A stretch of DNA of 28,358 bases from DATKGP01 sp035510775 (GTDB lineage: Bacteria; Patescibacteriota; UBA1384; 2-12-FULL-50-11), in assembly GCA_035510775.1 (NCBI GenBank), contig DATKGP010000039.1, positions 1 through 28,358 of the forward strand, given 5' to 3'. The notes beneath the pieces were generated by a model. It was not told the origin of the DNA and searched no databases. It saw only the letters and a program-made list of their open reading frames with translations. The translations under genes were made by a program, and so were the position numbers. Positions 1 through 7,048 of this stretch are shown here, in pieces. Positions within the stretch are counted from its first letter, which is position 1. Each line of letters begins with the position of its first letter.

Positions 1-11
1 TCCTGTTTTCG

Positions 12-98
12 CGGAGAGAGTGGGATTCGAACCCACGGTACCCTTTCGAGTACGCCATCTTTCCAAGATGGTACACTAGTCCACTATGTGATCTCTCC
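12..98 (-). tRNA. tRNA-Ser (anticodon GGA)
   Basis: Read on the minus strand, a 7-bp acceptor stem forms between 92-98 and 13-19, with discriminator G at 12. The T arm carries the GTTCGAATC core. The anticodon loop is TTGGAAA, giving anticodon GGA between 5-bp CCATC/GATGG stems. A long variable arm (stem GTAC/GTAC type) marks a class II tRNA, as expected for serine. The 3' CCA is not encoded: the bases after the discriminator read CGA. It would decode UCC and UCU codons. Confidence 0.95.
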
Positions 99-118
99 AA
101 AGGAACGAAGTGACTGCG

Positions 119-165
119 GGAGATCAGTCAAGGTTCTGCGAAGCAGGTCCTTATATGATCTCTCC
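119..165. repeat. Long interrupted hairpin between tRNA-Ser and dnaG
   Basis: Nested complementary blocks fold on themselves: GATCA 122-126 with TGATC 156-160, AAGG 130-133 with CCTT 149-152, and CTGC 136-139 with GCAG 143-146 around a GAA loop. The outer arm on the minus strand, GGAGAGATCA, is identical to the first ten bases of the neighbouring tRNA-Ser. It may be a leader or processing structure for the tRNA transcript, or a relic of a partial tRNA duplication. The function is unknown. Confidence 0.5.
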
Positions 166-176
166 TATACAGACAA

Positions 177-206
177 TTGTATTTTACCTTAAAAACGGGT
201 TAAAAT
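177..206 (+). promoter_or_regulatory. Putative sigma70 promoter of dnaG
   Basis: A -35 box TTGTAT (177-182) and a -10 box TAAAAT (201-206) are separated by 18 nt. The predicted start of transcription is near 213, only about 7 nt before the dnaG ATG. No Shine-Dalgarno sequence is present, so the mRNA would be nearly leaderless. Confidence 0.5.
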
Positions 207-219
207 CAGCTCAAGTGTA

Positions 220-1974
220 ATGTCGAACGAAGTCGAAGAAGTTAAGGCGCGAATTGATTTGGTTGACTTGGTCAGCCAGTACGTTCAGGTAAAAAAAGCC
301 GGCGCCAACTACAAAGCCGTTTGCCCGTTTCACCAAGAAAAGACGCCGTCGCTGATGGTTAGTCCGACTAAGCAGATTTGGAAATGTTTCGGATGCCAAA
401 AAGGTGGCGATGTCTACCGGTTTGTGATGGAGGCCGAGCACTTAGAGTTTGGCGACGCCCTACGGATTTTGGCCCAAAAGGCCGGGGTAACTTTGCAGCC
501 GCGAACGGCCGCCGAGCACCAAACTCAGAATCGCAAAGATCGGCTTTTTCGTATTAATAGTTTGGCCAGCCGAATTTTCCAAAAGGTTTTACTCGATCAG
601 CCACAAGGCAAGGCAGCTCTGGCCTACTTGAAAAAACGGGGACTTAGCGAGGAAACTATTAAGCGCTTTTATTTAGGGTTTGCCTCGCGTGGTATTTCTC
701 TTAAAGATTTGATGATCGGCAAGGGCGCGGCCGCCGCCGATTTGAGCGCGGCCGGTTCGCCGGAGCGGTTTTTCGAGCGGGTTATTTTTCCAATTTACGA
801 CGTGCTCGGTAACGTCGTCGGTTTCACCGGCCGAGCCTTGGGCGATATTCAACCGAAATATTTAAACTCACCGGAAACGCCGATTTTTAATAAGAGCCGA
901 GTGCTTTACGGTCTGAACTTGGCCAAAAAGGCCATCGTCGAGCGCGACCAAGTGGTGCTGGTGGAGGGGCAGATGGACGTCATCGCCCTGCACCAGGGAA
1001 AAATTGAGAACACTGTCGCCAGCTCCGGCACCGCCATCACCGAAACCCAGCTGCTGACCCTGTCCAAATACACCAATAATTTTTTACTGGCCTTTGATAA
1101 CGACACGGCCGGGGTCAATACCACCAAAAAAGTTATCGAGATGCTGACAAAATTCGATCTCAACTGTCGAGTGATTGATTTTGCTCCCTACAAAGACGCC
1201 GGCGAGCTGTTTGAAAAGGATCCGGCCGCCTGGGCTAAGGCTATCAAGGCGGCTAAAGAGGGTTTCGACTGGTGGCTAGAACGGGAAATCGCCGCCAATC
1301 AGCCGACCAATTTCATCGAAAACAAGAAAAAAATTACCAAAGCGATGCTGCCATTGCTCTCAATTACCTTCGACCCGACCCGACGCGACTACGCCGTCTC
1401 GCGGTTGGCCCAGGCGCTCGAGGTGAAGACTGGAAGCGTCTATGCCTCTTTGGAGAAACTCAAACCGGCCGAGGTTGAAGCAGCCGCGCCGGCCGGCCAG
1501 ATTCCCACCCATCTTCTGCCGGAGGAGCAGCTACTGGCTTTGGTACTAGGATATCCCACAATTCTTGAAATGGGCGAAAAACGGTTTAAAGAAGTGGTTT
1601 GGCAGAGCGAGGAGACCGAGCAGATTGCTTCTTCCATTGAAACCTGTTACAATGACAAAGCTTTGGTAAAAAACCAGCTCCAATTCCATTCCAAGGTAAA
1701 GAACTCTTTAAATACGCTGACAGCGGAGAAAATTGACTCGTGGCAATTTTGGTTGAGCCAAACTTGGCCAAACCTGGACGACAAACTCGCCGCCGAACTT
1801 TTCGACGAAAAAATCGGCCTACTTTCCAGCAAGAGCCGCGAAAAAGAAAAAGAGTCGCTGGCCATCAAGATTCGCCAGGCCCAGGAAAAAGGCGACATCG
1901 AGGGGCTAAAAAAATTGATGAACAAACTAACCAATATGTCGAAAGAAACTAGTTCAATGGAGAGCAATGACTAA
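220..1974 (+). CDS. dnaG: DNA primase DnaG
   Basis: This 584-residue protein synthesises RNA primers at the replication fork, normally together with the replicative helicase DnaB. The N-terminal CHC2 zinc ribbon is clear: C35, H38, C56 and C59 surround the PFHQEKTPSL and WKCFGCQKGGD segments. The catalytic core includes a TOPRIM motif, VEGQMDVIAL with E249, followed by the metal-binding AFDNDTAG segment. The less conserved C-terminal part (about residue 430 on) is where the helicase-binding domain lies in this family. Length is normal for the family. The ATG has no ribosome-binding site but sits just after a good -10 box. The last 8 nt overlap rpoD, so the two are probably co-transcribed, as in the classical macromolecular-synthesis operon. 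Confidence 0.96.
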   Translation: MSNEVEEVKARIDLVDLVSQYVQVKKAGANYKAVCPFHQEKTPSLMVSPTKQIWKCFGCQKGGDVYRFVMEAEHLEFGDALRILAQKAGVTLQPRTAAEHQTQNRKDRLFRINSLASRIFQKVLLDQPQGKAALAYLKKRGLSEETIKRFYLGFASRGISLKDLMIGKGAAAADLSAAGSPERFFERVIFPIYDVLGNVVGFTGRALGDIQPKYLNSPETPIFNKSRVLYGLNLAKKAIVERDQVVLVEGQMDVIALHQGKIENTVASSGTAITETQLLTLSKYTNNFLLAFDNDTAGVNTTKKVIEMLTKFDLNCRVIDFAPYKDAGELFEKDPAAWAKAIKAAKEGFDWWLEREIAANQPTNFIENKKKITKAMLPLLSITFDPTRRDYAVSRLAQALEVKTGSVYASLEKLKPAEVEAAAPAGQIPTHLLPEEQLLALVLGYPTILEMGEKRFKEVVWQSEETEQIASSIETCYNDKALVKNQLQFHSKVKNSLNTLTAEKIDSWQFWLSQTWPNLDDKLAAELFDEKIGLLSSKSREKEKESLAIKIRQAQEKGDIEGLKKLMNKLTNMSKETSSMESND

Positions 1975-3091
1975 AGCGGTACCAAAAAAGATCAAGCAGG
2001 ATATTAACCTCGACTTTACCGATGAGCTGGTTTTCTTGGTGAAAAAAGGGCGCCAACACGGCTTCGTGACTTACAAAGAAATTATCCAGACTTTCCCCGA
2101 GCCGGAGAGCAACGTCGAGATGGTTGACGAATTTTTGCGCTACCTGTCTCACATCGGCGTGGAGGTTCGCGAACCGAAACCGCTTTTGGATATTCCCAGC
2201 GAGACACCAGAAAAAGTGAAACGGACGACTAAAGATGACGACGTTACTGGAATTTCTGAAGACTCCGTTCGAATGTATCTGCGGGAAATCGGCCAATACC
2301 CACTTTTGACCGGCGAAGAAGAGGTGAAGCTAGCTAAAAGAATCGAGCGCGGCGACAAGTCAGCCAAACGCCGACTGGCCGAGGCTAACTTGCGCTTGGT
2401 GGTTTCGATTGCCAAAAAATATATCGGCCGCGGCCTGACTTTGCTGGATTTAATTCAAGAGGGCAACTTGGGTTTGAACCGCGCGGTTGAAAAATTTGAT
2501 TACAAGCGCGGCTTTAAGTTTTCCACTTACGCTACCTGGTGGATTCGCCAGGCCATCACCCGAGCCATCGCCGACCAGGCCCGGACGATTCGGATTCCGG
2601 TTCACATGGTTGAGACCATCAACCGTTATATGCGGACTCAACGCGAGCTTCAGCAGGAGCTCGGTCGGGAGCCGACCAACGAAGAATTGGCCAAGAAGCT
2701 GGGCGTTGATTTGGATAAATTCGAACACATCATGAAAATCTCCCAAGAAACCGTCTCGCTGGAATCGCCAGTCGGCGAGGAGATGGACTCGAGCCTAGGC
2801 GACTTTATCGAGGACAAAAACGCCGTCTCGCCGGAGGAGCAGGCGATTTACCAGCTGATGAAGGGTCACGTTGAGGATTCGCTGTCGATTCTAACCCCGC
2901 GAGAGCAGAAAATTTTGCGGATGCGTTTCGGCTTAGATTCCGGCGAAACCACCGGCCGAACCCACACTCTGGAAGAAGTCGGCAAAGAATTCGGCGTCAC
3001 CCGCGAGCGTATCCGCCAAATTGAGGCCAAAGCTTTGCAGAAACTCAAGAAACACGAAGAAGCCTCGAAGCTTCGCGACTACCTGACCTAA
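1967..3091 (+). CDS. rpoD: Primary RNA polymerase sigma factor RpoD (sigma70)
   Basis: A 374-residue primary sigma factor that directs RNA polymerase to housekeeping promoters. A short region 1.1-like segment occupies about residues 15-70. Region 1.2 contains SVRMYLREIGQYPLLT. Region 2 contains NLRLVVSIAKKYIGRG, then DLIQEGNLGL and FKFSTYATWWIRQA, the core-binding, -10 recognition and melting elements. Region 3 includes RIPVHM. Region 4 ends in the -35-recognising helix-turn-helix GVTRERIRQIEAKAL. It lacks the long non-conserved insert of proteobacterial RpoD. The start ATG lies inside the end of dnaG, with GGAG about 6 nt upstream, which suggests translational coupling. It converges on the terminator of the next gene. 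Confidence 0.96.
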   Translation: MTKAVPKKIKQDINLDFTDELVFLVKKGRQHGFVTYKEIIQTFPEPESNVEMVDEFLRYLSHIGVEVREPKPLLDIPSETPEKVKRTTKDDDVTGISEDSVRMYLREIGQYPLLTGEEEVKLAKRIERGDKSAKRRLAEANLRLVVSIAKKYIGRGLTLLDLIQEGNLGLNRAVEKFDYKRGFKFSTYATWWIRQAITRAIADQARTIRIPVHMVETINRYMRTQRELQQELGREPTNEELAKKLGVDLDKFEHIMKISQETVSLESPVGEEMDSSLGDFIEDKNAVSPEEQAIYQLMKGHVEDSLSILTPREQKILRMRFGLDSGETTGRTHTLEEVGKEFGVTRERIRQIEAKALQKLKKHEEASKLRDYLT

Positions 3092-3099
3092 ATTTAAGT

Positions 3100-3137
3100 A
3101 AAAAAAGAGCGGCCGCAGCATTGGATGCTGCGGCCGC
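3100..3137 (-). terminator. Intrinsic terminator of the coiled-coil protein gene
   Basis: A perfect 12-bp stem (GCGGCCGCAGCA at 3109-3120 with its complement at 3126-3137) encloses a 5-nt loop. On the minus strand it is followed directly by a T-rich tract (complement of 3100-3108). On the plus strand no T tract follows, so it mainly serves the minus-strand gene, although the stem could also stabilise the rpoD mRNA end. Confidence 0.85.
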
Positions 3138-3151
3138 GGATGCGAACCGAA

Positions 3152-4135
3152 CTACGGAGCCGGCTGGCTTTCCAGATGAGCCTGAAGGAGCTGGCGGATG
3201 TTGCCAAGACGGGGTACGTTGTCGTACCTGGCGGTGAGCCAATCGTCGAACGGCCTCAACACTCCCGTTTGAGTGTCGTCGCCAATCGCGTTGAGGATGG
3301 TTTGGGACTCCGCTTCTGCGCTGGCACGGAACTGCTCCCATTCCTGGCCGACTACGGAGTCGTTCCAAGGAAGCCTGACGATCTCTGGTTGATCGAGTTC
3401 GGGTTCTGGCTGTGGAGCAGACGCTTTGGTCGCCGGAGCTGGCTTGGCTATTAGGTGGGGCCGCAGAATCACCCAGAGAACGCCGATTAAGGCGAGTAGG
3501 CTAGCAACCAAGGCAGTCCAGGTTTTCCAGTCGCCCTTTTCCAGGGTGTCGAGCCGTTTGCCATAGCCTTGGAAGTCGGAGACGAACTTGCTGGCGTTGA
3601 ACTGCTCGTTGCCGTTTTTGTCAGCGGTTGTATAGCCCGCTTCCTTAGCGGCGTCGAAGAAGGCTTGGGTCGCTGGAGCGATCTCGAGAGCCTTATCGAT
3701 GTCGCCGCGCTTGGCGGCAACCCACCAAAGGTCACCGTTTTCGGCGATGAGCTTGTTCTTCCACTCGACGAGCCCGTCGATATGCTTCCCTTGCTTATCC
3801 TTGCCGCCGTTGACCGTGGTCTCCAGCGAGCTGACCCGACTGTCGAGCTTTTTGACCTTGCCGTCGACTTTCTTGATGGCTTGACCCTGCTGACGGATGC
3901 TAGCCCGAAGGCTTGCCAACTCGATTGTCAGCTTGTTGTAGCGGGTGATTGCCACCTGGTAGGCGGCATTGTCGCCGCTTTTCTTCGCCTGCTCGACGTC
4001 AGCCTTGGCTTGTTCAATCCCTCGCGAGACTTGAACAACTTCCGGCTGATTGTCGCCCGGCTGGGCGTCGATGTTTTGCTGGGCGGCCGCTAGAGCCGCG
4101 CAGAGAACGACGATACAAGTTAGGATCTGTTTCAC
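3152..4135 (-). CDS. Unknown exported coiled-coil membrane protein
   Basis: I do not recognise this 327-residue protein. The GTG start at 4133-4135 is chosen because AGGAGGTG (4141-4148) lies just upstream and the reading then opens with a signal-peptide-like segment, KQILTCIVVLCAALAAAQQ. A predicted coiled coil follows (about residues 35-120, with alternating Ala, Lys, Glu and Leu), then an alanine-rich helical region. A single transmembrane helix (about residues 205-225, TALVASLLALIGVLWVIL) is followed by a Pro/Ala linker and an acidic C-terminal tail of about 100 residues. The layout suggests an envelope-anchored protein with an extracytoplasmic coiled coil. Its promoter, hairpin leader, strong ribosome-binding site and terminator make it a free-standing unit. 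Function is unknown. Confidence 0.8.
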   Translation of the reverse strand: MKQILTCIVVLCAALAAAQQNIDAQPGDNQPEVVQVSRGIEQAKADVEQAKKSGDNAAYQVAITRYNKLTIELASLRASIRQQGQAIKKVDGKVKKLDSRVSSLETTVNGGKDKQGKHIDGLVEWKNKLIAENGDLWWVAAKRGDIDKALEIAPATQAFFDAAKEAGYTTADKNGNEQFNASKFVSDFQGYGKRLDTLEKGDWKTWTALVASLLALIGVLWVILRPHLIAKPAPATKASAPQPEPELDQPEIVRLPWNDSVVGQEWEQFRASAEAESQTILNAIGDDTQTGVLRPFDDWLTARYDNVPRLGNIRQLLQAHLESQPAP

Positions 4136-4140
4136 AGATC

Positions 4141-4167
4141 CACCTCCTCTGCGGCCGCTTCGGCCGC
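4141..4167 (-). promoter_or_regulatory. Leader hairpin directly upstream of the Shine-Dalgarno site
   Basis: In the minus-strand leader, a 7-bp GC stem (4151-4157 with 4161-4167, 3-nt loop) stands 2 nt before the AGGAGGTG site at 4141-4148. It would shield the 5' side of the ribosome-binding site and could stabilise the mRNA or insulate translation. Confidence 0.6.
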
Positions 4168-4217
4168 GATTTCGATGTGCGTTCAAGTGACACAATGCCG
4201 CTTGATGTCTGAAGAGG

Positions 4218-4246
4218 AGTATACCATATAAGCCCAAAAAAGTCAA
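4218..4246 (-). promoter_or_regulatory. Near-consensus sigma70 promoter
   Basis: On the minus strand, -35 TTGACT (4241-4246) and -10 TATACT (4218-4223) are spaced by exactly 17 nt. The predicted start is near 4211, giving a leader of about 75 nt for the unknown coiled-coil protein gene. Confidence 0.8.
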
Positions 4247-4271
4247 CCGATATTGGGGCGATTTTGGACGT

Positions 4272-5729
4272 CTACTTCAGAGGTTTCAGAGTGGGGAACG
4301 GGATCACTTCCTTAATCGAGTAGTTGTCGGTTAGAATCATCGCCAGGCGATCGACGCCCAGACCCCAACCGGCCGTTGGCGGCATACCAAACTTCAAGGC
4401 CTCGATGAAGTTTTCGTCCAGAAGTTGGCTTTCGTCCCAGCCAGCTTCTTTCATCTTGGCTTGGGCTCGGAATCGCTCTTCTTGGTCAACCGGGTCATTC
4501 AACTCGGTGTAGGCGTTAACCAGTTCGAAGCCCCCGGCGGCAATCAGCTGAAACCGCTCAGCGAGCTGGTCGTTCTCTTGGTTCTTCTTGGCTAACGGCG
4601 TCAATTCGAGCGGGTATTCGATGATAAAAGTTGGCTCAATTATGGTTGGGCGGACGGTTTTCTTGAAGAGCTCGTCAACCAATTGGCTCCAGACAGTCGC
4701 CTTTTCTCCTTCCAGAGTAACGTTGGCTTCTTTGACGGCTTTTTCTAGGTCTGACAAGGTTCGGTGCTGGTTAATGTCGATGCCAGTCTTTTCCTTAATC
4801 AATTCGGCAAATTTCTTGACTGGGTACTGGCCGCCGAAGTCGATTTTTTGCCTTTGGTAGGTGATTTTGGTCGAGCCGCAGATTTTTTTGGCTAGTTCCG
4901 CCATCATCTGCTGGGTGACTTCCATTAATTTATGGTGCGTTTGATACGCCCAGTAGAATTCGCACATCGTAAATTCTGGGTTGTGCATATGGCTCAAGCC
5001 TTCATTACGGAAACACGGCCCAATCTCGTAAACGCGATCAAACCCGCCGACGATTAATCTTTTGAGGTAAAGCTCTGGCGAAACCCGTAGGTAAAAATCA
5101 GCGTCGATAATATTGTAATGGGTAATGAACGGCTTGGCGGCCGCTCCGCCGGGAATCGGCTGCAAGATTGGAGTCTGAATTTCCGTGAAGCCGTGGCGGT
5201 CTAAAAATTCTCGTAAAGTTTTTATCAGCAGACTTCGGGCGCGAATAGTTTTTTTAGCCTCGGGATTTATCTTGAAATCGAGCGCCCGAGATCGGTAGCG
5301 AGTTTCAATGTCGCTCAAGCCCTGCCACTCATCGGGAATCGGCAGCAGAGTTTTGGAGAGCATCTGAAAATCCTTGACCTTTATGGTTGTCTCGCCGGCG
5401 TGGGTGGTGAACAGCTCACCCTCAACCCAAATATAGTCGCCGACATCGAAAAACTTCAGCAGGTTGAACTTTTCTTCGCCGAGCTCATCGAGTTTGAAAT
5501 AACTCTGGAGCTTGTCGTCATCAAAGGTGACATCGAGAAAAGCCGACTTGCCGTGCTCGCGCAATCCTGTGATTCGGCCGACAATTGAAACGGTCGCGCC
5601 TTCTTTTTTGGTTCGAGCCTCCTCGACACTGACAAACGGCGGAATCGCCGCCGGATACGGATTAATCCCAAGCTTTTTCAGCCCGGCTAATTTCTCCGCC
5701 CGGATTTTTTTCTCCGATTTGTTCTCCAT
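4272..5729 (-). CDS. lysS: Lysyl-tRNA synthetase, class II
   Basis: This 485-residue enzyme charges tRNA-Lys with lysine. Start ATG at 5729 gives MENKSEKKIRAEKL, the usual LysS opening; the frame is open further upstream, but those residues do not resemble the family. An OB-fold anticodon-binding domain (about residues 45-150) is followed by the class II catalytic core. Motif 1 surrounds FTEIQTPIL, motif 2 contains YEIGPCFRNEG, and motif 3 is GWGLGVDRLAMIL close to the C-terminus. Length is normal. No Shine-Dalgarno sequence is visible, and a TAATAT box ends 7 nt before the ATG, so the mRNA is probably leaderless. It is divergent from the DGR target gene. Confidence 0.96.
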   Translation of the reverse strand: MENKSEKKIRAEKLAGLKKLGINPYPAAIPPFVSVEEARTKKEGATVSIVGRITGLREHGKSAFLDVTFDDDKLQSYFKLDELGEEKFNLLKFFDVGDYIWVEGELFTTHAGETTIKVKDFQMLSKTLLPIPDEWQGLSDIETRYRSRALDFKINPEAKKTIRARSLLIKTLREFLDRHGFTEIQTPILQPIPGGAAAKPFITHYNIIDADFYLRVSPELYLKRLIVGGFDRVYEIGPCFRNEGLSHMHNPEFTMCEFYWAYQTHHKLMEVTQQMMAELAKKICGSTKITYQRQKIDFGGQYPVKKFAELIKEKTGIDINQHRTLSDLEKAVKEANVTLEGEKATVWSQLVDELFKKTVRPTIIEPTFIIEYPLELTPLAKKNQENDQLAERFQLIAAGGFELVNAYTELNDPVDQEERFRAQAKMKEAGWDESQLLDENFIEALKFGMPPTAGWGLGVDRLAMILTDNYSIKEVIPFPTLKPLK

Positions 5730-5736
5730 CAAGGCT

Positions 5737-5766
5737 ATATTACCAAACCTGAAAACAAATGCCCAA
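5737..5766 (-). promoter_or_regulatory. Putative lysS promoter (leaderless arrangement)
   Basis: A minus-strand -10 box TAATAT (5737-5742) lies 7 nt before the lysS ATG. A weaker -35 box TTGGGC (5761-5766) is 18 nt further upstream. The predicted transcription start coincides with the start codon. Confidence 0.5.
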
Positions 5767-5770
5767 TGCC

Positions 5771-5799
5771 TTGGCTTTTTGGGTAAGATATGGTAAAGT
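5771..5799 (+). promoter_or_regulatory. Promoter of the DGR target gene
   Basis: -35 TTGGCT (5771-5776) and -10 TAAAGT (5794-5799) are separated by 17 nt. The predicted start is near 5806, about 75 nt before the ATG. It is back-to-back with the lysS promoter. Confidence 0.55.
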
Positions 5800-5826
5800 A
5801 CGACCGTACATTCGTACATTAAAAAT

Positions 5827-5871
5827 GTCTCGCAAGAGACCACGACCGCGGCATGAGCCGCAATAAGGAGG
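5827..5871 (+). promoter_or_regulatory. Double-hairpin leader with strong ribosome-binding site
   Basis: Two consecutive 5-bp hairpins, GTCTC/GAGAC with a GCAA (GNRA) loop (5827-5840) and GCGGC/GCCGC with an ATGA loop (5848-5861), precede an AAGGAGG Shine-Dalgarno site at 5865-5871. That site is 9 nt from the ATG of the DGR target. Confidence 0.6.
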
Positions 5872-5880
5872 AAGTAACCC

Positions 5881-6645
5881 ATGACTGATGGAGTTACCCC
5901 TAGCACCGAAGATCAAATCATCCATGCCGAAACCCATATCGAGCGAACATTCTCCGGCTATCCGGACAAGGCTCGCTTGCAACGAGCTATGAGCAGCTCC
6001 GGCTGGAAGAAAGAGCTTTGGGCCTTGGCAGACCGGCTGGGTTTCGACCCGTCTGACGTTCTGCAGTGGTTCCGCCACGAGCTCTACGGTAAGTTCCTGG
6101 GCTTCGATTGCCCGGACTTGACTGGGCTAGTCGTCCCGGCTTATCGCCGAGGCTTCAACAACGTCTTGCCGATCGTCGCCGTTCACGGCCAATACCCAAA
6201 CGAGGCCGTTTTCCAGGCGATTAAGAGGCAACTGGGTAGCAAGGGGCTCGGCGCTTGGAAGTGGACCGATGGCGTCCTCGACGAGGCAATCGCTCACAAC
6301 GACCGTGACCCGCTCAAGGGCGCTTACGCAGTCCGGACGCGCGGTCGGGTCGAAGCAGACAAAGAGCTCAGGGACCTCTCGGCCAACGTCCTCGCCGAAA
6401 GGCAGATTCCGACCGAGACCGTCTACGAGTACCAGATCGAGTTCGCCGCCTACTATGCCAGAACCGGCAAGTTCTTAGACCCGAAGGATACCTCGACCTT
6501 GCTGGCGGGTTCTCGCACCGTCGATGGCGACGTGCCGAACGGCGACTGGAGTCCCGACGATCGCAAGTTCTGCCTCGGCTACTGGTGCAGCCCTTCCTCG
6601 TCCTACGACGGCTTGCGTGGTCGTCAGGTGGAAGTTTCCATCTAA
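5881..6645 (+). CDS. DGR-type variable protein (retroelement target)
   Basis: A 254-residue protein with no signal peptide or membrane helix. The N-terminal 200 residues are a mixed alpha-helical region of unknown function. From G210 the protein reads as a C-type-lectin-like DGR variable region, with the conserved scaffold GSRTV, VPNG, W, RKF, LRGR and variable residues between. Compared with the template, D215, D217, D222, S224, D227, C231, G233, Y234, C236, S237, S240, Y242 and G244 all sit at template Asn, Tyr or Lys codons changed at adenines. The family's usual role is diversified ligand binding; the ligand here is unknown. The gene has its own promoter, double-hairpin leader, strong ribosome-binding site and terminator. 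The start is fixed by AAGGAGG 9 nt upstream. Confidence 0.88.
   Translation: MTDGVTPSTEDQIIHAETHIERTFSGYPDKARLQRAMSSSGWKKELWALADRLGFDPSDVLQWFRHELYGKFLGFDCPDLTGLVVPAYRRGFNNVLPIVAVHGQYPNEAVFQAIKRQLGSKGLGAWKWTDGVLDEAIAHNDRDPLKGAYAVRTRGRVEADKELRDLSANVLAERQIPTETVYEYQIEFAAYYARTGKFLDPKDTSTLLAGSRTVDGDVPNGDWSPDDRKFCLGYWCSPSSSYDGLRGRQVEVSI
6507..6620 (+). repeat. DGR variable repeat (VR)
   Basis: This 114-bp segment is the 3' part of the target gene, codons 210-247, and aligns without gaps to 6908-7021 (offset 401). There are 22 differences, of which 17 are at template adenines: 13 A to G, 3 A to T and 1 A to C. The changed positions run from 6523 to 6615. The five differences not at template adenines are at 6516, 6552, 6557, 6594 and 6609. 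Identity stops at CGTGG (6616-6620), three bases into the conserved LRG codons. Confidence 0.92.
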
Positions 6646-6673
6646 CCCTCGTCCCTTCTCCCTTTTTCCCTTC

Positions 6674-6701
6674 GGGGTCGGTTCATCCGACCCCGTTTTT
6701 T
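6674..6701 (+). terminator. Intrinsic terminator of the DGR target gene
   Basis: An 8-bp stem GGGGTCGG/CCGACCCC with a TTCAT loop is followed by GTTTTTT. It lies 29 nt after the stop codon and 54 nt after the end of the VR. In other DGRs a stem-loop just beyond the VR aids homing, so this hairpin could serve a second role; that is inference. Confidence 0.9.
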
Positions 6702-6907
6702 GTGTTCGAGAAATTCGATACAATAACTTTGGTTATTAAACTGGTTCGCAATTCGCCAACTGGCGGAGCGAATAGCGGTTTACCAATTTAGGAAACTTCG
6801 TGCCGAGCTCAAAGAAGATTGGCTCTCAGCCATGCTTCGTAAGACATCGCAAGACAACGGGTTGAGTTTGATTAAAACTGACCACGTAAGGAAGGGCGAG
6901 GCACATA
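6702..6907 (+). other. Structured spacer upstream of the template repeat
   Basis: This gap separates the target gene's terminator from the template. It contains AATAAC/GTTATT (stem 6722-6727 with 6732-6737) and a nested hairpin, TTCGC 6745-6749 with GCGAA 6768-6772 enclosing CGCC/GGCG. A TACAAT box near 6719 could start a TR transcript, but its -35 is poor. One frame is open across about 6735-6907 and continues into the TR, reading a helical, charged peptide. It has no ribosome-binding site and I see no family match, so it may be a gene remnant. Confidence 0.4.
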
Positions 6908-7021
6908 GGGTTCTCGTACCGTCAATGGCAACGTGCCGAACGGCAACTGGAACCCCGGCAATCGCAAGTTCTACCTCAACAACTGGTACAACCCCTCCAA
7001 GTCCAACGATAACTTACGTGG
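6908..7021 (+). ncRNA. DGR template repeat (TR)
   Basis: The non-coding partner of the VR, in direct orientation, 287 bp downstream of it. Read in the VR frame it is dominated by AAC and AAT codons (GNWNPGN, LNNWYNP, SNDN), the adenine-rich design that lets a DGR reverse transcriptase randomise Asn codons without making stops. I count 31 adenines, of which 17 are changed in the VR. In DGRs this RNA is copied into adenine-mutated cDNA that replaces the VR. The reading in other frames here has no coding support. Confidence 0.9.
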
Positions 7022-7048
7022 GAAATTTTATTTTGCTATTCTTTGAAC

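Noticed and set aside
99..168. A second, degenerate tRNA upstream of tRNA-Ser
   Set aside because: Only the first ten bases resemble a tRNA; no anticodon arm or T arm can be drawn.
3569..4093. A 174-codon plus-strand frame antisense to the coiled-coil protein gene
   Set aside because: The minus-strand gene has promoter, ribosome-binding site, signal peptide and terminator. The antisense frame has none of these.
3109..4158. GCGGCCGC sites as a sign of cloning or vector sequence
   Set aside because: Each lies within a natural hairpin or coding codons, and there is no vector or adaptor sequence around them.
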